From positions 1 through 63,782 of the forward strand of contig WFNR01000028.1 of assembly GCA_015488485.1 (NCBI GenBank): a stretch of DNA of 63,782 nt. The letters run 5' to 3'. The stretch's first letter is position 1. Every line of letters begins with the position of its first letter. Positions 43,150-52,290 of this stretch are shown here, one piece after another. The translations under genes and the position numbers were made by a program. The stretch comes from Cyclobacteriaceae bacterium. Lineage in GTDB: Bacteria; Bacteroidota; Bacteroidia; Cytophagales; Cyclobacteriaceae. Under the pieces are notes generated by a model. That model searched no databases and was not told the origin of the DNA. It saw only the letters and a program-made list of their open reading frames with translations.

Positions 43150-44544
43150 ATGAAATATGATGTAACCATTATCGGCTCCGGACCGGGCGGCTATGTGGCT
43201 GCCATCCGCTGTGCCCAACTGGGGTTTAAAACAGCGCTGGTGGAAAAATACCCTACCCTGGGCGGCACCTGCCTGAATGTAGGCTGTATCCCCTCCAAGG
43301 CCCTGCTCGACTCTACCGAGCACTACCACAATGCCAACACCCATTTTGCCGATCACGGCATAAAGGTGAACGGCCTGACGCCCGACCTCAAGCAGATGAT
43401 CAAGCGCAAGGACGAGGTAGTGAAAATGACTACCGATGGCATTAATTATCTGATGAAAAAGAATAAGGTAGAAGTTTACCAGGGTGTAGGTTCGTTTATA
43501 GATACCCACACTATCAAGGTAAGTGGCGAGCAAGAGCAAACCCTGCAAACCGATAAGACCATCATCGCCACCGGCTCCAAGCCGTCCACACTGCCTTTTA
43601 TCGAAATAGACAAAAAGCGTATCATCACCTCTACCGAGGCGCTGCAACTCAAAAAAGTGCCCGAGCACCTTATCGTAATTGGCGGAGGCGTCATCGGCCT
43701 CGAGCTGGGCTCGGTCTATGCCCGCCTGGGTGCCAAGGTATCGGTGGTGGAGTACCTCGACAGCCTGATACCCACCATGGACCGCATGCTCGGCAAGGAG
43801 CTGAAAAGGGTATTGGGTAAGCTGGGCTTCGACTTTTATCTCAAGCACAAGGTTACTGCCGTAAAGAGCACCGCCAGGTCGGTAACCGTAACGGCCGATT
43901 CGCCCAAGGGAGAAACCATCGAACTCAAAGGCGATTATTGCCTGGTAGCCGTAGGGCGCCAGCCTTATACCGCAGGGCTGGGACTGGAAAATATCGACTT
44001 AAGCACCGATAAGGCCGGCCGCCTGGAAGTGGATGACAACCTGCAAACCAAGGTGCCGGGCATCTATGCCATAGGCGATGTAATAAGAGGGGCTATGCTG
44101 GCCCACAAAGCTGAAGAGGAGGGCATTTTTGTGGCCGAGACCCTGGCCGGACAAAAGCCCCATATCCATTACCACCTGATACCGGCCGTGGTCTATACCT
44201 GGCCAGAGGTGGCGGCCGTAGGCTATACCGAGGAGCAGCTAAAAGAGCAGGGGCGGGCCTACAAGAGCGGTTCTTTCCCCTACCGGGCGCTGGGCCGGGC
44301 ACGCGCCAGCATGGATATTGACGGCCAGGTAAAAGTGCTGGCCGACAAGGAAACCGATGAGATACTCGGGGTGCATATTATCGGAGCCCGGGCGGCTGAT
44401 ATGATAGCGGCTGCCGTAACGGCCATGGAGTACCGAGCAGCAGCCGAAGATGTGGCCCGCATGAGCCACGCCCATCCTACTTATATGGAGGCTGTAAAAG
44501 AGGCTTGCCTGGCAGCCACCGCCAACCGCCCGATCCACATATGA
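43150..44544 (+). CDS. lpd: Dihydrolipoyl dehydrogenase (E3)
   Basis: A 464-residue FAD disulfide reductase that reoxidises the lipoyl groups of E2 and passes electrons to NAD+. FAD motif GSGPGGYVAAIR, redox cysteines Cys41 and Cys46 in GGTCLNVGCIPSK, NAD motif GGGVIGLELGSVYARLG and the terminal catalytic His in HAHPTYMEA are all present. It lies 12 bases after sucB, so a full complex is encoded in one operon. It may also serve the pyruvate dehydrogenase whose E1 alpha gene is at 2554. It ends directly against the convergent DsrE-like gene. Confidence 0.96.
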   Translation: MKYDVTIIGSGPGGYVAAIRCAQLGFKTALVEKYPTLGGTCLNVGCIPSKALLDSTEHYHNANTHFADHGIKVNGLTPDLKQMIKRKDEVVKMTTDGINYLMKKNKVEVYQGVGSFIDTHTIKVSGEQEQTLQTDKTIIATGSKPSTLPFIEIDKKRIITSTEALQLKKVPEHLIVIGGGVIGLELGSVYARLGAKVSVVEYLDSLIPTMDRMLGKELKRVLGKLGFDFYLKHKVTAVKSTARSVTVTADSPKGETIELKGDYCLVAVGRQPYTAGLGLENIDLSTDKAGRLEVDDNLQTKVPGIYAIGDVIRGAMLAHKAEEEGIFVAETLAGQKPHIHYHLIPAVVYTWPEVAAVGYTEEQLKEQGRAYKSGSFPYRALGRARASMDIDGQVKVLADKETDEILGVHIIGARAADMIAAAVTAMEYRAAAEDVARMSHAHPTYMEAVKEACLAATANRPIHI

Positions 44545-45078
44545 TCAATCGAAGGTAAGCACCGTATAGCCCCTGGCGGCATATTCGGTAATAACCGTGA
44601 GCATGGACAGGGCGATGCGCACCTGCGGGTTGACATACTGGCGGGCGTAGTCGCGCGCAACCAGCGATTGACCACAAACAAAAAACTCCACTCCGGCTTT
44701 ATGCAGGCTATCGATCAAAGCCAGGTTGGGATTGTCTATGCCATATTTTCTGCGATAGCCTGCATGGGTAAGCACAATAGGCGTGGCAGTGTAATGCACA
44801 GCCACAGCTATTTTAATCTGCGCTGCCGGCACCCCACTCACAGCATACAGGTTTAGCAGTCGGGCCACGCTGTTGAGCCCCCGGTTTACCTTATCCGGAG
44901 GGTTATTGCTGCTTTTCAGGTCAATTGCCACCTTGTAGGTAAGGGTGGTGTCCGGCAGATATACATCATCTATCTCATACACAGTACCTTGGGGGGCAAT
45001 CCGCGGGTTTACCGGTGTCTGGGCCTGCAAACCGTGGATACAGCTAAGCAAACAAAACACAAAAAGTAATTTTTTCAT
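44545..45078 (-). CDS. Secreted DsrE-family protein
   Basis: A 177-residue protein with a signal peptide (MKKLLFVFCLLSCIHGLQAQ). The mature part is a DsrE-like fold: YKVAIDLKSSNNPPDKVNRGL, then IKIAVAVHYTATPIVLT and FFVCGQSLVARDY, where the Cys in the FVCGQS segment is the position of the sulfur-relay Cys. Export of a DsrE-like protein is common in Bacteroidota, with unknown role. It follows the DinB-like gene by 22 bases. Confidence 0.78.
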   Translation of the reverse strand: MKKLLFVFCLLSCIHGLQAQTPVNPRIAPQGTVYEIDDVYLPDTTLTYKVAIDLKSSNNPPDKVNRGLNSVARLLNLYAVSGVPAAQIKIAVAVHYTATPIVLTHAGYRRKYGIDNPNLALIDSLHKAGVEFFVCGQSLVARDYARQYVNPQVRIALSMLTVITEYAARGYTVLTFD

Positions 45079-45100
45079 GGCTAAAAGAACTGGTCGATAT

Positions 45101-45673
45101 TCATTTCTTCGTGCCCATCAGCACACTTACCCCCGCAGGCACCGGATTGCCGGCTGCCCTGCGAAAAGCCACCACCTGGCCGGTATGGTAGATGGCATCG
45201 GCCAGCGGGCCGTTTAGCACATACCAAAAGGGCAGTGAGGTATCCCCGCGCGGCAGGGTAAAGGTATATAAGGTCTGCTCATCGGCCTGCTGCAGGATGG
45301 CAGAAGCAGTAGCCAGGTTTTGCAAGGTCTGCTGGCGCACTACACGCATGGCCGCCTCCATACCCGGCTGGTCGGCCACCTCCTGGTGCAAGGCTTTGAG
45401 CATAAACTGCGACAGACCGTAGATGTGCTGTAAGGTTTCCTTTATACTGCGCACATCGGCTGCCGGACGGTAGTCATAATCCTGCTCGCGCAGGCCCTCG
45501 GTAGCCCAGTAGTATCTGAACCCCAGGCCATCTACCATACGCGCAACTACTGCTCCGGCCGTCAGGCTGGCGGGCGGAGCGGGTAACTGCCGGTAGGGCA
45601 GGTTACCCTCCTGGGCCCACAGGGACAGGTGCAGGCCTAGCAGGCACACAATCAGCAAGAGTTTGTTTTTCAT
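45101..45673 (-). CDS. Secreted DinB-like protein
   Basis: A 190-residue protein with a signal peptide (MKNKLLLIVCLLGLHLSLWAQ). The body is a four-helix bundle of DinB type: SIKETLQHIYGLSQFM with a metal-type His, and DAIYHTGQVVAFRRAAG near the end with the second His. These His residues fit a metal site of the DinB/YfiT superfamily (often thiol transferases or stress proteins). Secretion is odd for the family but seen in Bacteroidota. It is the upstream gene of a pair with the DsrE-like protein. Confidence 0.75.
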   Translation of the reverse strand: MKNKLLLIVCLLGLHLSLWAQEGNLPYRQLPAPPASLTAGAVVARMVDGLGFRYYWATEGLREQDYDYRPAADVRSIKETLQHIYGLSQFMLKALHQEVADQPGMEAAMRVVRQQTLQNLATASAILQQADEQTLYTFTLPRGDTSLPFWYVLNGPLADAIYHTGQVVAFRRAAGNPVPAGVSVLMGTKK

Positions 45674-45710
45674 GATTCTTAATGTTTATGATAGTTTTTT
45701 TGAACTTACA

Positions 45711-45740
45711 AAAAAAGCCGGTCGGCAAACCGGCTTTTTA
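45711..45740 (-). terminator. Rho-independent terminator of the M20 hydrolase gene
   Basis: AAAAAGCCGGT (45712-45722) and ACCGGCTTTTT (45729-45739) pair over 11 bases with a 6-base loop; on the minus strand a run of T follows. It lies about 20 bases after the hydrolase stop at 45761. Confidence 0.85.
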
Positions 45741-45760
45741 CCGCATCAGTTATTTCTATT

Positions 45761-47071
45761 CTATTTTTTGGTCATATAGTCCACCACCAGGCGGCTCATA
45801 GCTTTCACTCCGTAAATCATACCGCTGTCATCTACATAAAAATCAGGGGTGTGATGTGGCGGTGCCTGGCCGCGAGGGGTGTCGGGCGGCATGCCCCCCA
45901 GGAAGAAATACAGGCCGGGCACCTGCTGCTGAAAGAATGAAAAGTCTTCCGCCCCGGTAATAGCCGGTATCTCATGCACATTTTGCGCTCCTACTACATC
46001 TTTCAGCGTAGGCAGCATTTTAACCGTAAGCTGTTCATCATTATAGGTAATAGGATAGCCTTCCTTGATGACCAATTCGGCCTGGGCGCCATTGCTTTCG
46101 GCTGTTTTCTCAACAATAGTCTGCAAGCGGCTGAAGATGGTCTTTTGCATATCATCATCCAGCGCCCGGATGGTGCCTACCATCTTCACCTCCTCGGGAA
46201 TGATGTTGTTGCGCACCCCGCCATGTATAGCCCCGAAGCTGACAACGGCAGCCTCTTTGATAAGCGGCAGGTTGCGGCTGACAATGGTTTGGGCGTTGTT
46301 GATGATCTGTGCAGCCGTTACAATCGGGTCGATACCGCTCCAGGGTTGTGAGCCGTGCGTTTGCTTGCCTTTTATGGTAATTTCAAAAGCATTGGCAGCC
46401 GCCATAGTGGCCCCGGGTTTATAGGCAATATGCCCTACCGGTGTAGCCGAGTTGATATGCAGGCCGAAGATCACATCTACATCGGGGTTCTTGAGTACGC
46501 CTTCCTTTACCATAAGCCTGGCCCCGCCCTCTTCACCATCAGGGGCGCCCTCTTCGGCCGGCTGGAAGATAAACTTCACCGTACCCGGCAGTTCATCTTT
46601 TACCTGGGTCAGCACTTCGGCTACTCCCATCAGCATAGCCACATGAGTGTCATGGCCACAGGCATGCATCACCGGCACCTCGGCTCCGTTGTATTCGCCT
46701 TTGGCTTTGGAAGCCCAGGGTAGTTGCACCCGCTCGGGCACCGGCAGGGCATCCATATCGGCCCGCAGCGCCACAACCGGGCCGGGTTTGCCGCCTTTCA
46801 AAATGCCTACTACTCCGGTTTTAGCTACTCCGGTTTGCACCTCGATCCCCAGGCCTCGCAAATGCCTGGCTATGTACTCGGCTGTTTTGTACTCCCGGTT
46901 CGATAGTTCCGGATTTTGGTGCAAATGGTGGCGCCACTCTATCACCTTGGGCTCTACTTTCTCGGCCAGGCTTTCCACCCTGGCCTGCAATTTGGTCTTC
47001 TTGGGTGGCTGGCCGGTAAAGGCCGTCAGCGCCAATACTGCTACAACAAATAAAAATTTCTTGAATTTCAT
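45761..47071 (-). CDS. Exported M20-family amidohydrolase
   Basis: A 436-residue zinc-dependent peptidase or N-acyl-amino-acid deacylase. A signal peptide (MKFKKFLFVVAVLALTAFTGQ) sends it out of the cytoplasm. The metal ligands lie in MHACGHDTHVAMLMGVA and FQPAEEGAPDGEEGGARLM, and HTPDFYVDD near the end completes the hippurate hydrolase pattern. It is independent, with its own terminator. It diverges from a second M20 hydrolase gene. Confidence 0.9.
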   Translation of the reverse strand: MKFKKFLFVVAVLALTAFTGQPPKKTKLQARVESLAEKVEPKVIEWRHHLHQNPELSNREYKTAEYIARHLRGLGIEVQTGVAKTGVVGILKGGKPGPVVALRADMDALPVPERVQLPWASKAKGEYNGAEVPVMHACGHDTHVAMLMGVAEVLTQVKDELPGTVKFIFQPAEEGAPDGEEGGARLMVKEGVLKNPDVDVIFGLHINSATPVGHIAYKPGATMAAANAFEITIKGKQTHGSQPWSGIDPIVTAAQIINNAQTIVSRNLPLIKEAAVVSFGAIHGGVRNNIIPEEVKMVGTIRALDDDMQKTIFSRLQTIVEKTAESNGAQAELVIKEGYPITYNDEQLTVKMLPTLKDVVGAQNVHEIPAITGAEDFSFFQQQVPGLYFFLGGMPPDTPRGQAPPHHTPDFYVDDSGMIYGVKAMSRLVVDYMTKK

Positions 47072-47250
47072 AATAGTAAAATTTTAAAGCATAAATATAC
47101 CTTTTATTCATCAGCCGGCCCTTGTGCATTTACATAAAGCGGTTTATGGCATGGATAACCGGTAAACCTTTTTTTACCGCTGAACACAAGCGCCTTTGAT
47201 ATTTGCCGGTGATTGACAATTTTTAACAACCCATAAAACCAAAAACAATA

Positions 47251-48780
47251 ATGAAACAATTACGATGGCTTACCCTCGGCCTGCTGGTGGTCTTCAGCCC
47301 GGCTGCCGGACAAAAAATTACCCCCGCACAACTGGCTGCCTGGAGCCATGACGTGCTGCCAGCCGCCATTGCCGAACTGGACGAGACCCTGCGCATACCC
47401 AACAATGCCCTGGTGCCTGAGGATGTAGCCAACACCATTGCCTGGACGAAGACGGCTTTCACCAAACGCGGCTTCCGGGTAGAGCAACTGACTACCGGTG
47501 GGCCTCCGCTGCTGCTGGCTACCCGCGAAGTAAAAAAGCCGGCTGCTACGGTACTCTTTTACCTGCACCTCGATGGTCAGCCTGTTGATAGCAGTAAATG
47601 GCAGCAGGCCAGCCCATATATACCCGTAATCAAAAAATACAACGGCAGTGAATGGCTGCCGGTAAGCCCCGATGAACTGGAGCAAGGCTATGATGACGAC
47701 TGGCGGATTTTTGCCCGCTCCGCATCGGACGATACCGGCCCGGTAGTGATGTTTCTGCAGGCCATAGACCTGATTGATGCCCATAAGATCAAGCCCAATT
47801 ACAACATCAAAATGATTATGGACCTGGAGGAGGAGGCCGGCTCACGGCACCTGGCACCGGCCGTGCGGCAGCATGCCGATCAGCTCCAGGCCGATTATCT
47901 GGTTATTTTCGATGGACCGCGCCATGTTACCAACCGCCCTACCCTGAGCTTTGGTGCCCGCGGCATTGCCACCATTACGCTTACGGTCTTCGGCCCCAGA
48001 GTACCCCTGCACAGCGGCCACTATGGCAACTACGCCCCCAACCCGGCCGCACGCCTGGCTGCCCTGCTGGCCTCCATGAAAGACGACCACGGGCGCGTAA
48101 CCATCCCCGGTTATTATGACGGTATCACCCTGACCGCTGCCGACAAAGCCTTGCTGGCCCGCGTACCCGATGACGAAACCCTTATCAAAAAACAACTGGG
48201 CATTGCCACTGCCGACCAGGTAGGGCACTCCCTGCAGGAGGCCTTGCAGTACCCTTCGCTGAATATCCGTGGCCTGAGCGCTGGCTGGGTAGGGGCACAA
48301 GCACGCACCATTGTACCGGCTACTGCTACGGCCGAAATCGACATCCGTCTGGTACCGGAATCGGACGGCCCGCGACTGCTCGGGCTGGTGAAAAAGCATA
48401 TCGAAAGCCAGGGCTACCACATCATTGCCGGTGACACGCCCAGCGAAGAGGAGCGCGCCACCTACGATAAGCTGATAGCCGTTCACAGTGAGTTCGGCTA
48501 TCCGGCTTTTCGCACACCTGTTGATTCGCCTATCGGCCATTGGCTGAGCACAGCCCTGCAAACCGCCTTTGACCAGGAGCCTGTCAAAATCAGAATCATG
48601 GGTGGCTCCGTGCCCATTTCGCCCCTGATAAAAACCCTGGGCACCCCGGCAGTGGGCGTGCCGGTGGTCAACCCCGACAACAACCAGCACAGCCCCAACG
48701 AAAACCTGCGCATCGGCAATTTGCGTGAAGGTATCATGACCTTTACCGCTATCCTGGCTACCCCTGTAAAAAAGAAATAA
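47251..48780 (+). CDS. Exported M20/M25/M40-type metallopeptidase
   Basis: A 509-residue exported hydrolase with a signal peptide (MKQLRWLTLGLLVVFSPAAGQ). The metal-binding motifs are FYLHLDGQPVD, SASDDTGPVV and MDLEEEAGSRH, and the last ligand is in NQHSPNEN. The first motif is HLDGQPVD in place of the usual GHxDVVP, a variant known in part of the family. Likely a dipeptidase or carboxypeptidase in the periplasm. It is followed 19 bases later by an esterase-like gene, probably in one operon. Confidence 0.88.
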   Translation: MKQLRWLTLGLLVVFSPAAGQKITPAQLAAWSHDVLPAAIAELDETLRIPNNALVPEDVANTIAWTKTAFTKRGFRVEQLTTGGPPLLLATREVKKPAATVLFYLHLDGQPVDSSKWQQASPYIPVIKKYNGSEWLPVSPDELEQGYDDDWRIFARSASDDTGPVVMFLQAIDLIDAHKIKPNYNIKMIMDLEEEAGSRHLAPAVRQHADQLQADYLVIFDGPRHVTNRPTLSFGARGIATITLTVFGPRVPLHSGHYGNYAPNPAARLAALLASMKDDHGRVTIPGYYDGITLTAADKALLARVPDDETLIKKQLGIATADQVGHSLQEALQYPSLNIRGLSAGWVGAQARTIVPATATAEIDIRLVPESDGPRLLGLVKKHIESQGYHIIAGDTPSEEERATYDKLIAVHSEFGYPAFRTPVDSPIGHWLSTALQTAFDQEPVKIRIMGGSVPISPLIKTLGTPAVGVPVVNPDNNQHSPNENLRIGNLREGIMTFTAILATPVKKK

Positions 48781-48799
48781 ACACCTAAAAGCACTTGTC

Positions 48800-50527
48800 A
48801 TGAAATATGTTATCCCTCTACTGCTAACCTTACCCTTATGGCTGGTCAAATCTTGCGGCACAACCAGTAAACCGGCCGCTCCCGCTTTTACGGTAACCCT
48901 GGCCGATTCGCTGGCCGACAAACCCCTGGACGGGCGCCTGCTCATCCTGATTTCTACCAACAACGAAAAAGAGCCGCGTTTTCAGATTACGGACGGCCCG
49001 GCCACCCAACAGGTTTTTGGCATGGACGTAGAGGCCATGCAACCGGGTGAGATGCTGGCTTTCGACCCGGAAGCATTTGGTTATCCGTTGCAGCAACTGT
49101 CGGCCTTGCCGGAAGGCGATTACTACGTACAGGTGCTGCTGCATGTGTACGAGACCTTTCACCTGGCCAGCGGCCATACGGTGAAACTTCCCATGGACAA
49201 CGGAGAAGGCCAGCACTGGAATACCTCACCCGGTAATTTGCTGAGCACTCCACAAAAGATACACCTTGCGCCCGGCAAGCAGGTAAACCTGGTGCTGGAA
49301 CGCAAGATACCACCTATACCACCACCAAAAGACACCAAATACATCCGCCATGTGAAAATGAAAAGCAAGCTGTTGAGCGACTTCTGGGGGCGCGATATGT
49401 ATCTGGGTGCCCATGTACTGCTGCCGGAGGGCTTTTACGAGCATCCCGAAGCACACTATCCGTTGATTATCTTCCACGGCCATTTCCCCTACACCTTTGG
49501 CGGCTTCCGTACCGAGCCGCCCGATGAAGACCTGGAGCCCGACTACAGCGAGCGCTTCCGGCTGGCCGGCTACAACCGTATTCAGCAGCAGGAAGCCTAT
49601 GATTTTTACAAGAAATGGACCTCCCCCGATTTTCCGCGGGTCATTATCATAGAAGTGCAGCACGCCAATCCCTATTACGATGGCTCCTATGCCGTTAATT
49701 CGGCCAATCTGGGCCCCTATGGCGATGCCATTACCTACGAACTGGTACCCTATATTGAGCAGCAGTTTCGCGGCCTGGGCCAAGGCTGGAGCCGTTTCGT
49801 TTATGGCGGCTCTACCGGTGGCTGGGAGGCCCTGGCTGTGCAAGTGATGTACCCCAAAGAGTACAACGGCTGCTTTGCCGCCTGCCCCGACCCCATCGAT
49901 TTCAGGGCTTATACGGTGGTGAATATCTACGAAGATGATAACGCCTATTATGAAGAGGGCGATTTTATGCGGGTAGCACGGCCCGGCTCCCGCGACTATC
50001 TGGGTCATGTAAAAACCACCCTGGAGGCCATGAACCACCGCGAACTGGCGCTGGGCACCAAAAGCCGCTCCGGACAGCAGTGGGACATCTGGGAGGCGGT
50101 ATATTCACCACAAGGACAGGATGGCTACCCACAGCGTATCTGGGATAAGAAAACCGGCAAAATCAACCATGAAGTGGCCAAATACTGGCAGGAAAATTAT
50201 GACCTGCGCTACATACTGGAGCGCGACTGGGACAAACTGGGCCCCGACCTGGCCGGTAAAATCCATATCTACTGTGGTGATATGGATACCTACTACCTGA
50301 ATAATGCTGTTTACCTGATGGAAGAATTCCTGGAGAGCACCACCGACCCCTACTATGCCGGAGAGGTGGACTATGGCGACCGGGCCGAGCACTGCTGGAA
50401 TGGAGACCATGAAAACCCCAATGCTATCTCGCGACTGCGCTATAACACCATGTATATGAACAAGATTATCAAGCGCATAGAGCAAACAGCCCCTCCGGGT
50501 GCCGACCTGACCAGTTGGCGCTATTAG
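48800..50527 (+). CDS. Exported alpha/beta-hydrolase (esterase-like)
   Basis: A 575-residue protein with an N-terminal hydrophobic signal ending in a Cys (LPLWLVKSCGTTS), possibly a lipoprotein. The first 190 residues form a beta-rich domain. Then comes an esterase fold: YPLIIFHGHFPY with the oxyanion segment and VYGGSTGGWEAL with the nucleophile Ser. The late DYGDRAEHCWNGDH holds a His suitable for the triad. It recalls the D-type putative esterase family. Substrate unknown. It follows the M20 peptidase closely. Confidence 0.8.
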   Translation: MKYVIPLLLTLPLWLVKSCGTTSKPAAPAFTVTLADSLADKPLDGRLLILISTNNEKEPRFQITDGPATQQVFGMDVEAMQPGEMLAFDPEAFGYPLQQLSALPEGDYYVQVLLHVYETFHLASGHTVKLPMDNGEGQHWNTSPGNLLSTPQKIHLAPGKQVNLVLERKIPPIPPPKDTKYIRHVKMKSKLLSDFWGRDMYLGAHVLLPEGFYEHPEAHYPLIIFHGHFPYTFGGFRTEPPDEDLEPDYSERFRLAGYNRIQQQEAYDFYKKWTSPDFPRVIIIEVQHANPYYDGSYAVNSANLGPYGDAITYELVPYIEQQFRGLGQGWSRFVYGGSTGGWEALAVQVMYPKEYNGCFAACPDPIDFRAYTVVNIYEDDNAYYEEGDFMRVARPGSRDYLGHVKTTLEAMNHRELALGTKSRSGQQWDIWEAVYSPQGQDGYPQRIWDKKTGKINHEVAKYWQENYDLRYILERDWDKLGPDLAGKIHIYCGDMDTYYLNNAVYLMEEFLESTTDPYYAGEVDYGDRAEHCWNGDHENPNAISRLRYNTMYMNKIIKRIEQTAPPGADLTSWRY

Positions 50528-50556
50528 GGACAAAGAAACTATACCTGACAGAAAAC

Positions 50557-50587
50557 TTGCATTTTTCCAATAATTGCCGTATTTTAC
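50557..50587 (+). promoter_or_regulatory. Possible promoter of the hisA-like gene
   Basis: TTG at 50557-50559, 20 bases, then TATTTTAC at 50580-50587, a weak match to TAnnTTTG. The ATG is at 50647. Confidence 0.35.
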
Positions 50588-50646
50588 CAGTTCGGATTTT
50601 CGGGCACAAGCCCGGAGAGATGTAATACATTTAGTTTGGTGAACAG

Positions 50647-51372
50647 ATGCAACTAATACCTTCTATATCAATTATAAAAGGCAAAATCAACCGCCTGCAA
50701 AAAGGCGACTATAGCAAACCGGCTGCCTATAAGGAGAACCCGGTGGATCTGGCCCGTAAGTTTGAAGAGCACGGCATAGAAGTACTGCACCTGATAGACC
50801 TGGATGGCGCCCGTGAAGGTTGGCCCATCAACTATCATATCCTCGAGGCCATAGTGGGGCACACCAATCTGAAAGTCGATTTTGCCGGGGGTATCAATAC
50901 CGATGGCGATGTGAGCAAAGCCTTTGAGTACGGGGCCAGCTACCTGACCATCGGCCGCCTGGCTATCAACAAGCCCGACCTGTTTGTGTCGTGGGTGATC
51001 TCCTACGGGCGTGAGTGCATCACCTTAAGTGCCGATGCCCGCAACCGTAAGATTGCCACCGAAGCCTGGCAGCAAGATACCGATATCGACTTGTTCGACC
51101 ACATCGGTTACTTTTACGACCGTGGGCTGAAATATGCTAAGGTCACGGATATCGAGCGTGACGGCATGATGCAAGGGCCGCCCTTTGAACTCTACGAGGA
51201 AATCATCCGCACCTTCCCCGATTTACAGGTACTGGCCAGTGGTGGCGTGCGCAATATGGACGACATCAAAAAACTGGCCGACTTAGGGGTGTTTGCCACT
51301 ATCTTCGGCAAAGCCTATTATGAAGGAAAAATAAAATTGAAAGAACTGGAGGCTTTTCTGGCCCAGGCCTGA
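50647..51372 (+). CDS. HisA-like TIM-barrel protein lacking the first catalytic Asp
   Basis: A 241-residue protein with the HisA fold and phosphate loops (VDFAGGINTDGD, LASGGVRNMDD, FGKAYYEGKI). HisA isomerises ProFAR in histidine synthesis using Asp8 and Asp127 (T. maritima numbering). Here the first motif is MQLIPSISIIKGKINRLQ: residue 8 is Ser where IPAID has Asp. The second Asp is kept (Asp130 in LSADARNRK). There are no other histidine genes near. It is probably a paralogue with another reaction, although an altered HisA cannot be ruled out. Confidence 0.85.
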   Translation: MQLIPSISIIKGKINRLQKGDYSKPAAYKENPVDLARKFEEHGIEVLHLIDLDGAREGWPINYHILEAIVGHTNLKVDFAGGINTDGDVSKAFEYGASYLTIGRLAINKPDLFVSWVISYGRECITLSADARNRKIATEAWQQDTDIDLFDHIGYFYDRGLKYAKVTDIERDGMMQGPPFELYEEIIRTFPDLQVLASGGVRNMDDIKKLADLGVFATIFGKAYYEGKIKLKELEAFLAQA

Positions 51373-51378
51373 GCGCGC

Positions 51379-51762
51379 TTAATTCAGCGGATCGGTAAAC
51401 TTGAACTTATCAATAAGGTAATAAATGAAATTGAATGACATGGCCGAGCCATCGTCTTCTTCAACTTCTTCAGAAGCAGTTTTTCTTTCCGGTTGTTTGG
51501 ACTCTTTGGTAGCCGGTAAGGCACGCCTTTCTTCGTTGCGGTATTCCAGCATTTGAAAATCTGAACCGAAGTTTTTGTTTTCCGATTCGTAAATATCAAT
51601 CTCTTCAGTCTCCTGCTGTTCTACCCGGGCTTTTGCTTCTTCTTTTTTCTTCTTGGGGCAATCACCATTTCCTTCACCATCACCACCTATTGCCCAAGCC
51701 TGTACAGGCGCCCAGAGCAAGCCGGTCAACAGAAAATAAATTATTCGCTTACGGTGGTTCAC
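51379..51762 (-). CDS. Secreted low-complexity protein of unknown function
   Basis: A 127-residue protein with a signal peptide (MNHRKRIIYFLLTGLLWAPVQAWA). The mature part is rich in Lys, Glu and Arg (CPKKKKEEAKARVEQQETEE) and ends in a more hydrophobic stretch (MSFNFIYYLIDKFKFTDPLN). I recognise no family. It converges on the hisA-like gene with 6 bases between stops. Confidence 0.6.
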   Translation of the reverse strand: MNHRKRIIYFLLTGLLWAPVQAWAIGGDGEGNGDCPKKKKEEAKARVEQQETEEIDIYESENKNFGSDFQMLEYRNEERRALPATKESKQPERKTASEEVEEDDGSAMSFNFIYYLIDKFKFTDPLN

Positions 51763-51893
51763 GGAATTAACCCTATTTTAGGTGTAAATATATGATATCT
51801 GGCAACTAAATGTTGAACCCGGAAAGTAAAAATAATACAAAATTTTTGACAAATAGCTAACAAACACAAAAATCAGGTAAAAAAAGTACCAAA

Positions 51894-52241
51894 ATGAACA
51901 AGGTAGCCCCAACTATCGAGTGGAAGGATTTTGAAAAGGTTGACCTGCGGGCCGGCACCATCGTACGGGCCGAGGTATTTCCCGAAGCCCGCAAGCCGGC
52001 TCTAAAGCTATGGCTTGACCTGGGTTCTCTGGGTATCAAAAAATCGAGTGCGCAGATTACCGATCACTATCAGCCGCAACAGCTTCTCGGCAGGCAGGTG
52101 ATTTGTGTGGTTAATTTTCCGCCCCGGCAAATAGGCCCGTTTATGTCGGAGGTACTGGTTACCGGCTTTCCGGACGAAACCGGCCAGGTGGTGCTGGCTA
52201 CCGTTGACAAAAAAGTGCCAAATGGCGCCCGGCTGTTTTAG
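51894..52241 (+). CDS. csaA: CsaA-like tRNA-binding domain protein
   Basis: A 115-residue single OB-fold protein of the EMAP/CsaA family. Key stretches are [36 protein letters not shown] and the closing [22 protein letters not shown]. It binds tRNA-like structures and has been described as a secretion-related chaperone in Bacillus. The assignment to fold is firm, the cellular role is not. It lies 49 bases before alr and may be cotranscribed. Confidence 0.88.
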   Translation: MNKVAPTIEWKDFEKVDLRAGTIVRAEVFPEARKPALKLWLDLGSLGIKKSSAQITDHYQPQQLLGRQVICVVNFPPRQIGPFMSEVLVTGFPDETGQVVLATVDKKVPNGARLF

Positions 52242-52290
52242 CCCAAAACAACCAGCAGGATTATTTTTACCATAGTAAAAACCGCCCGAC

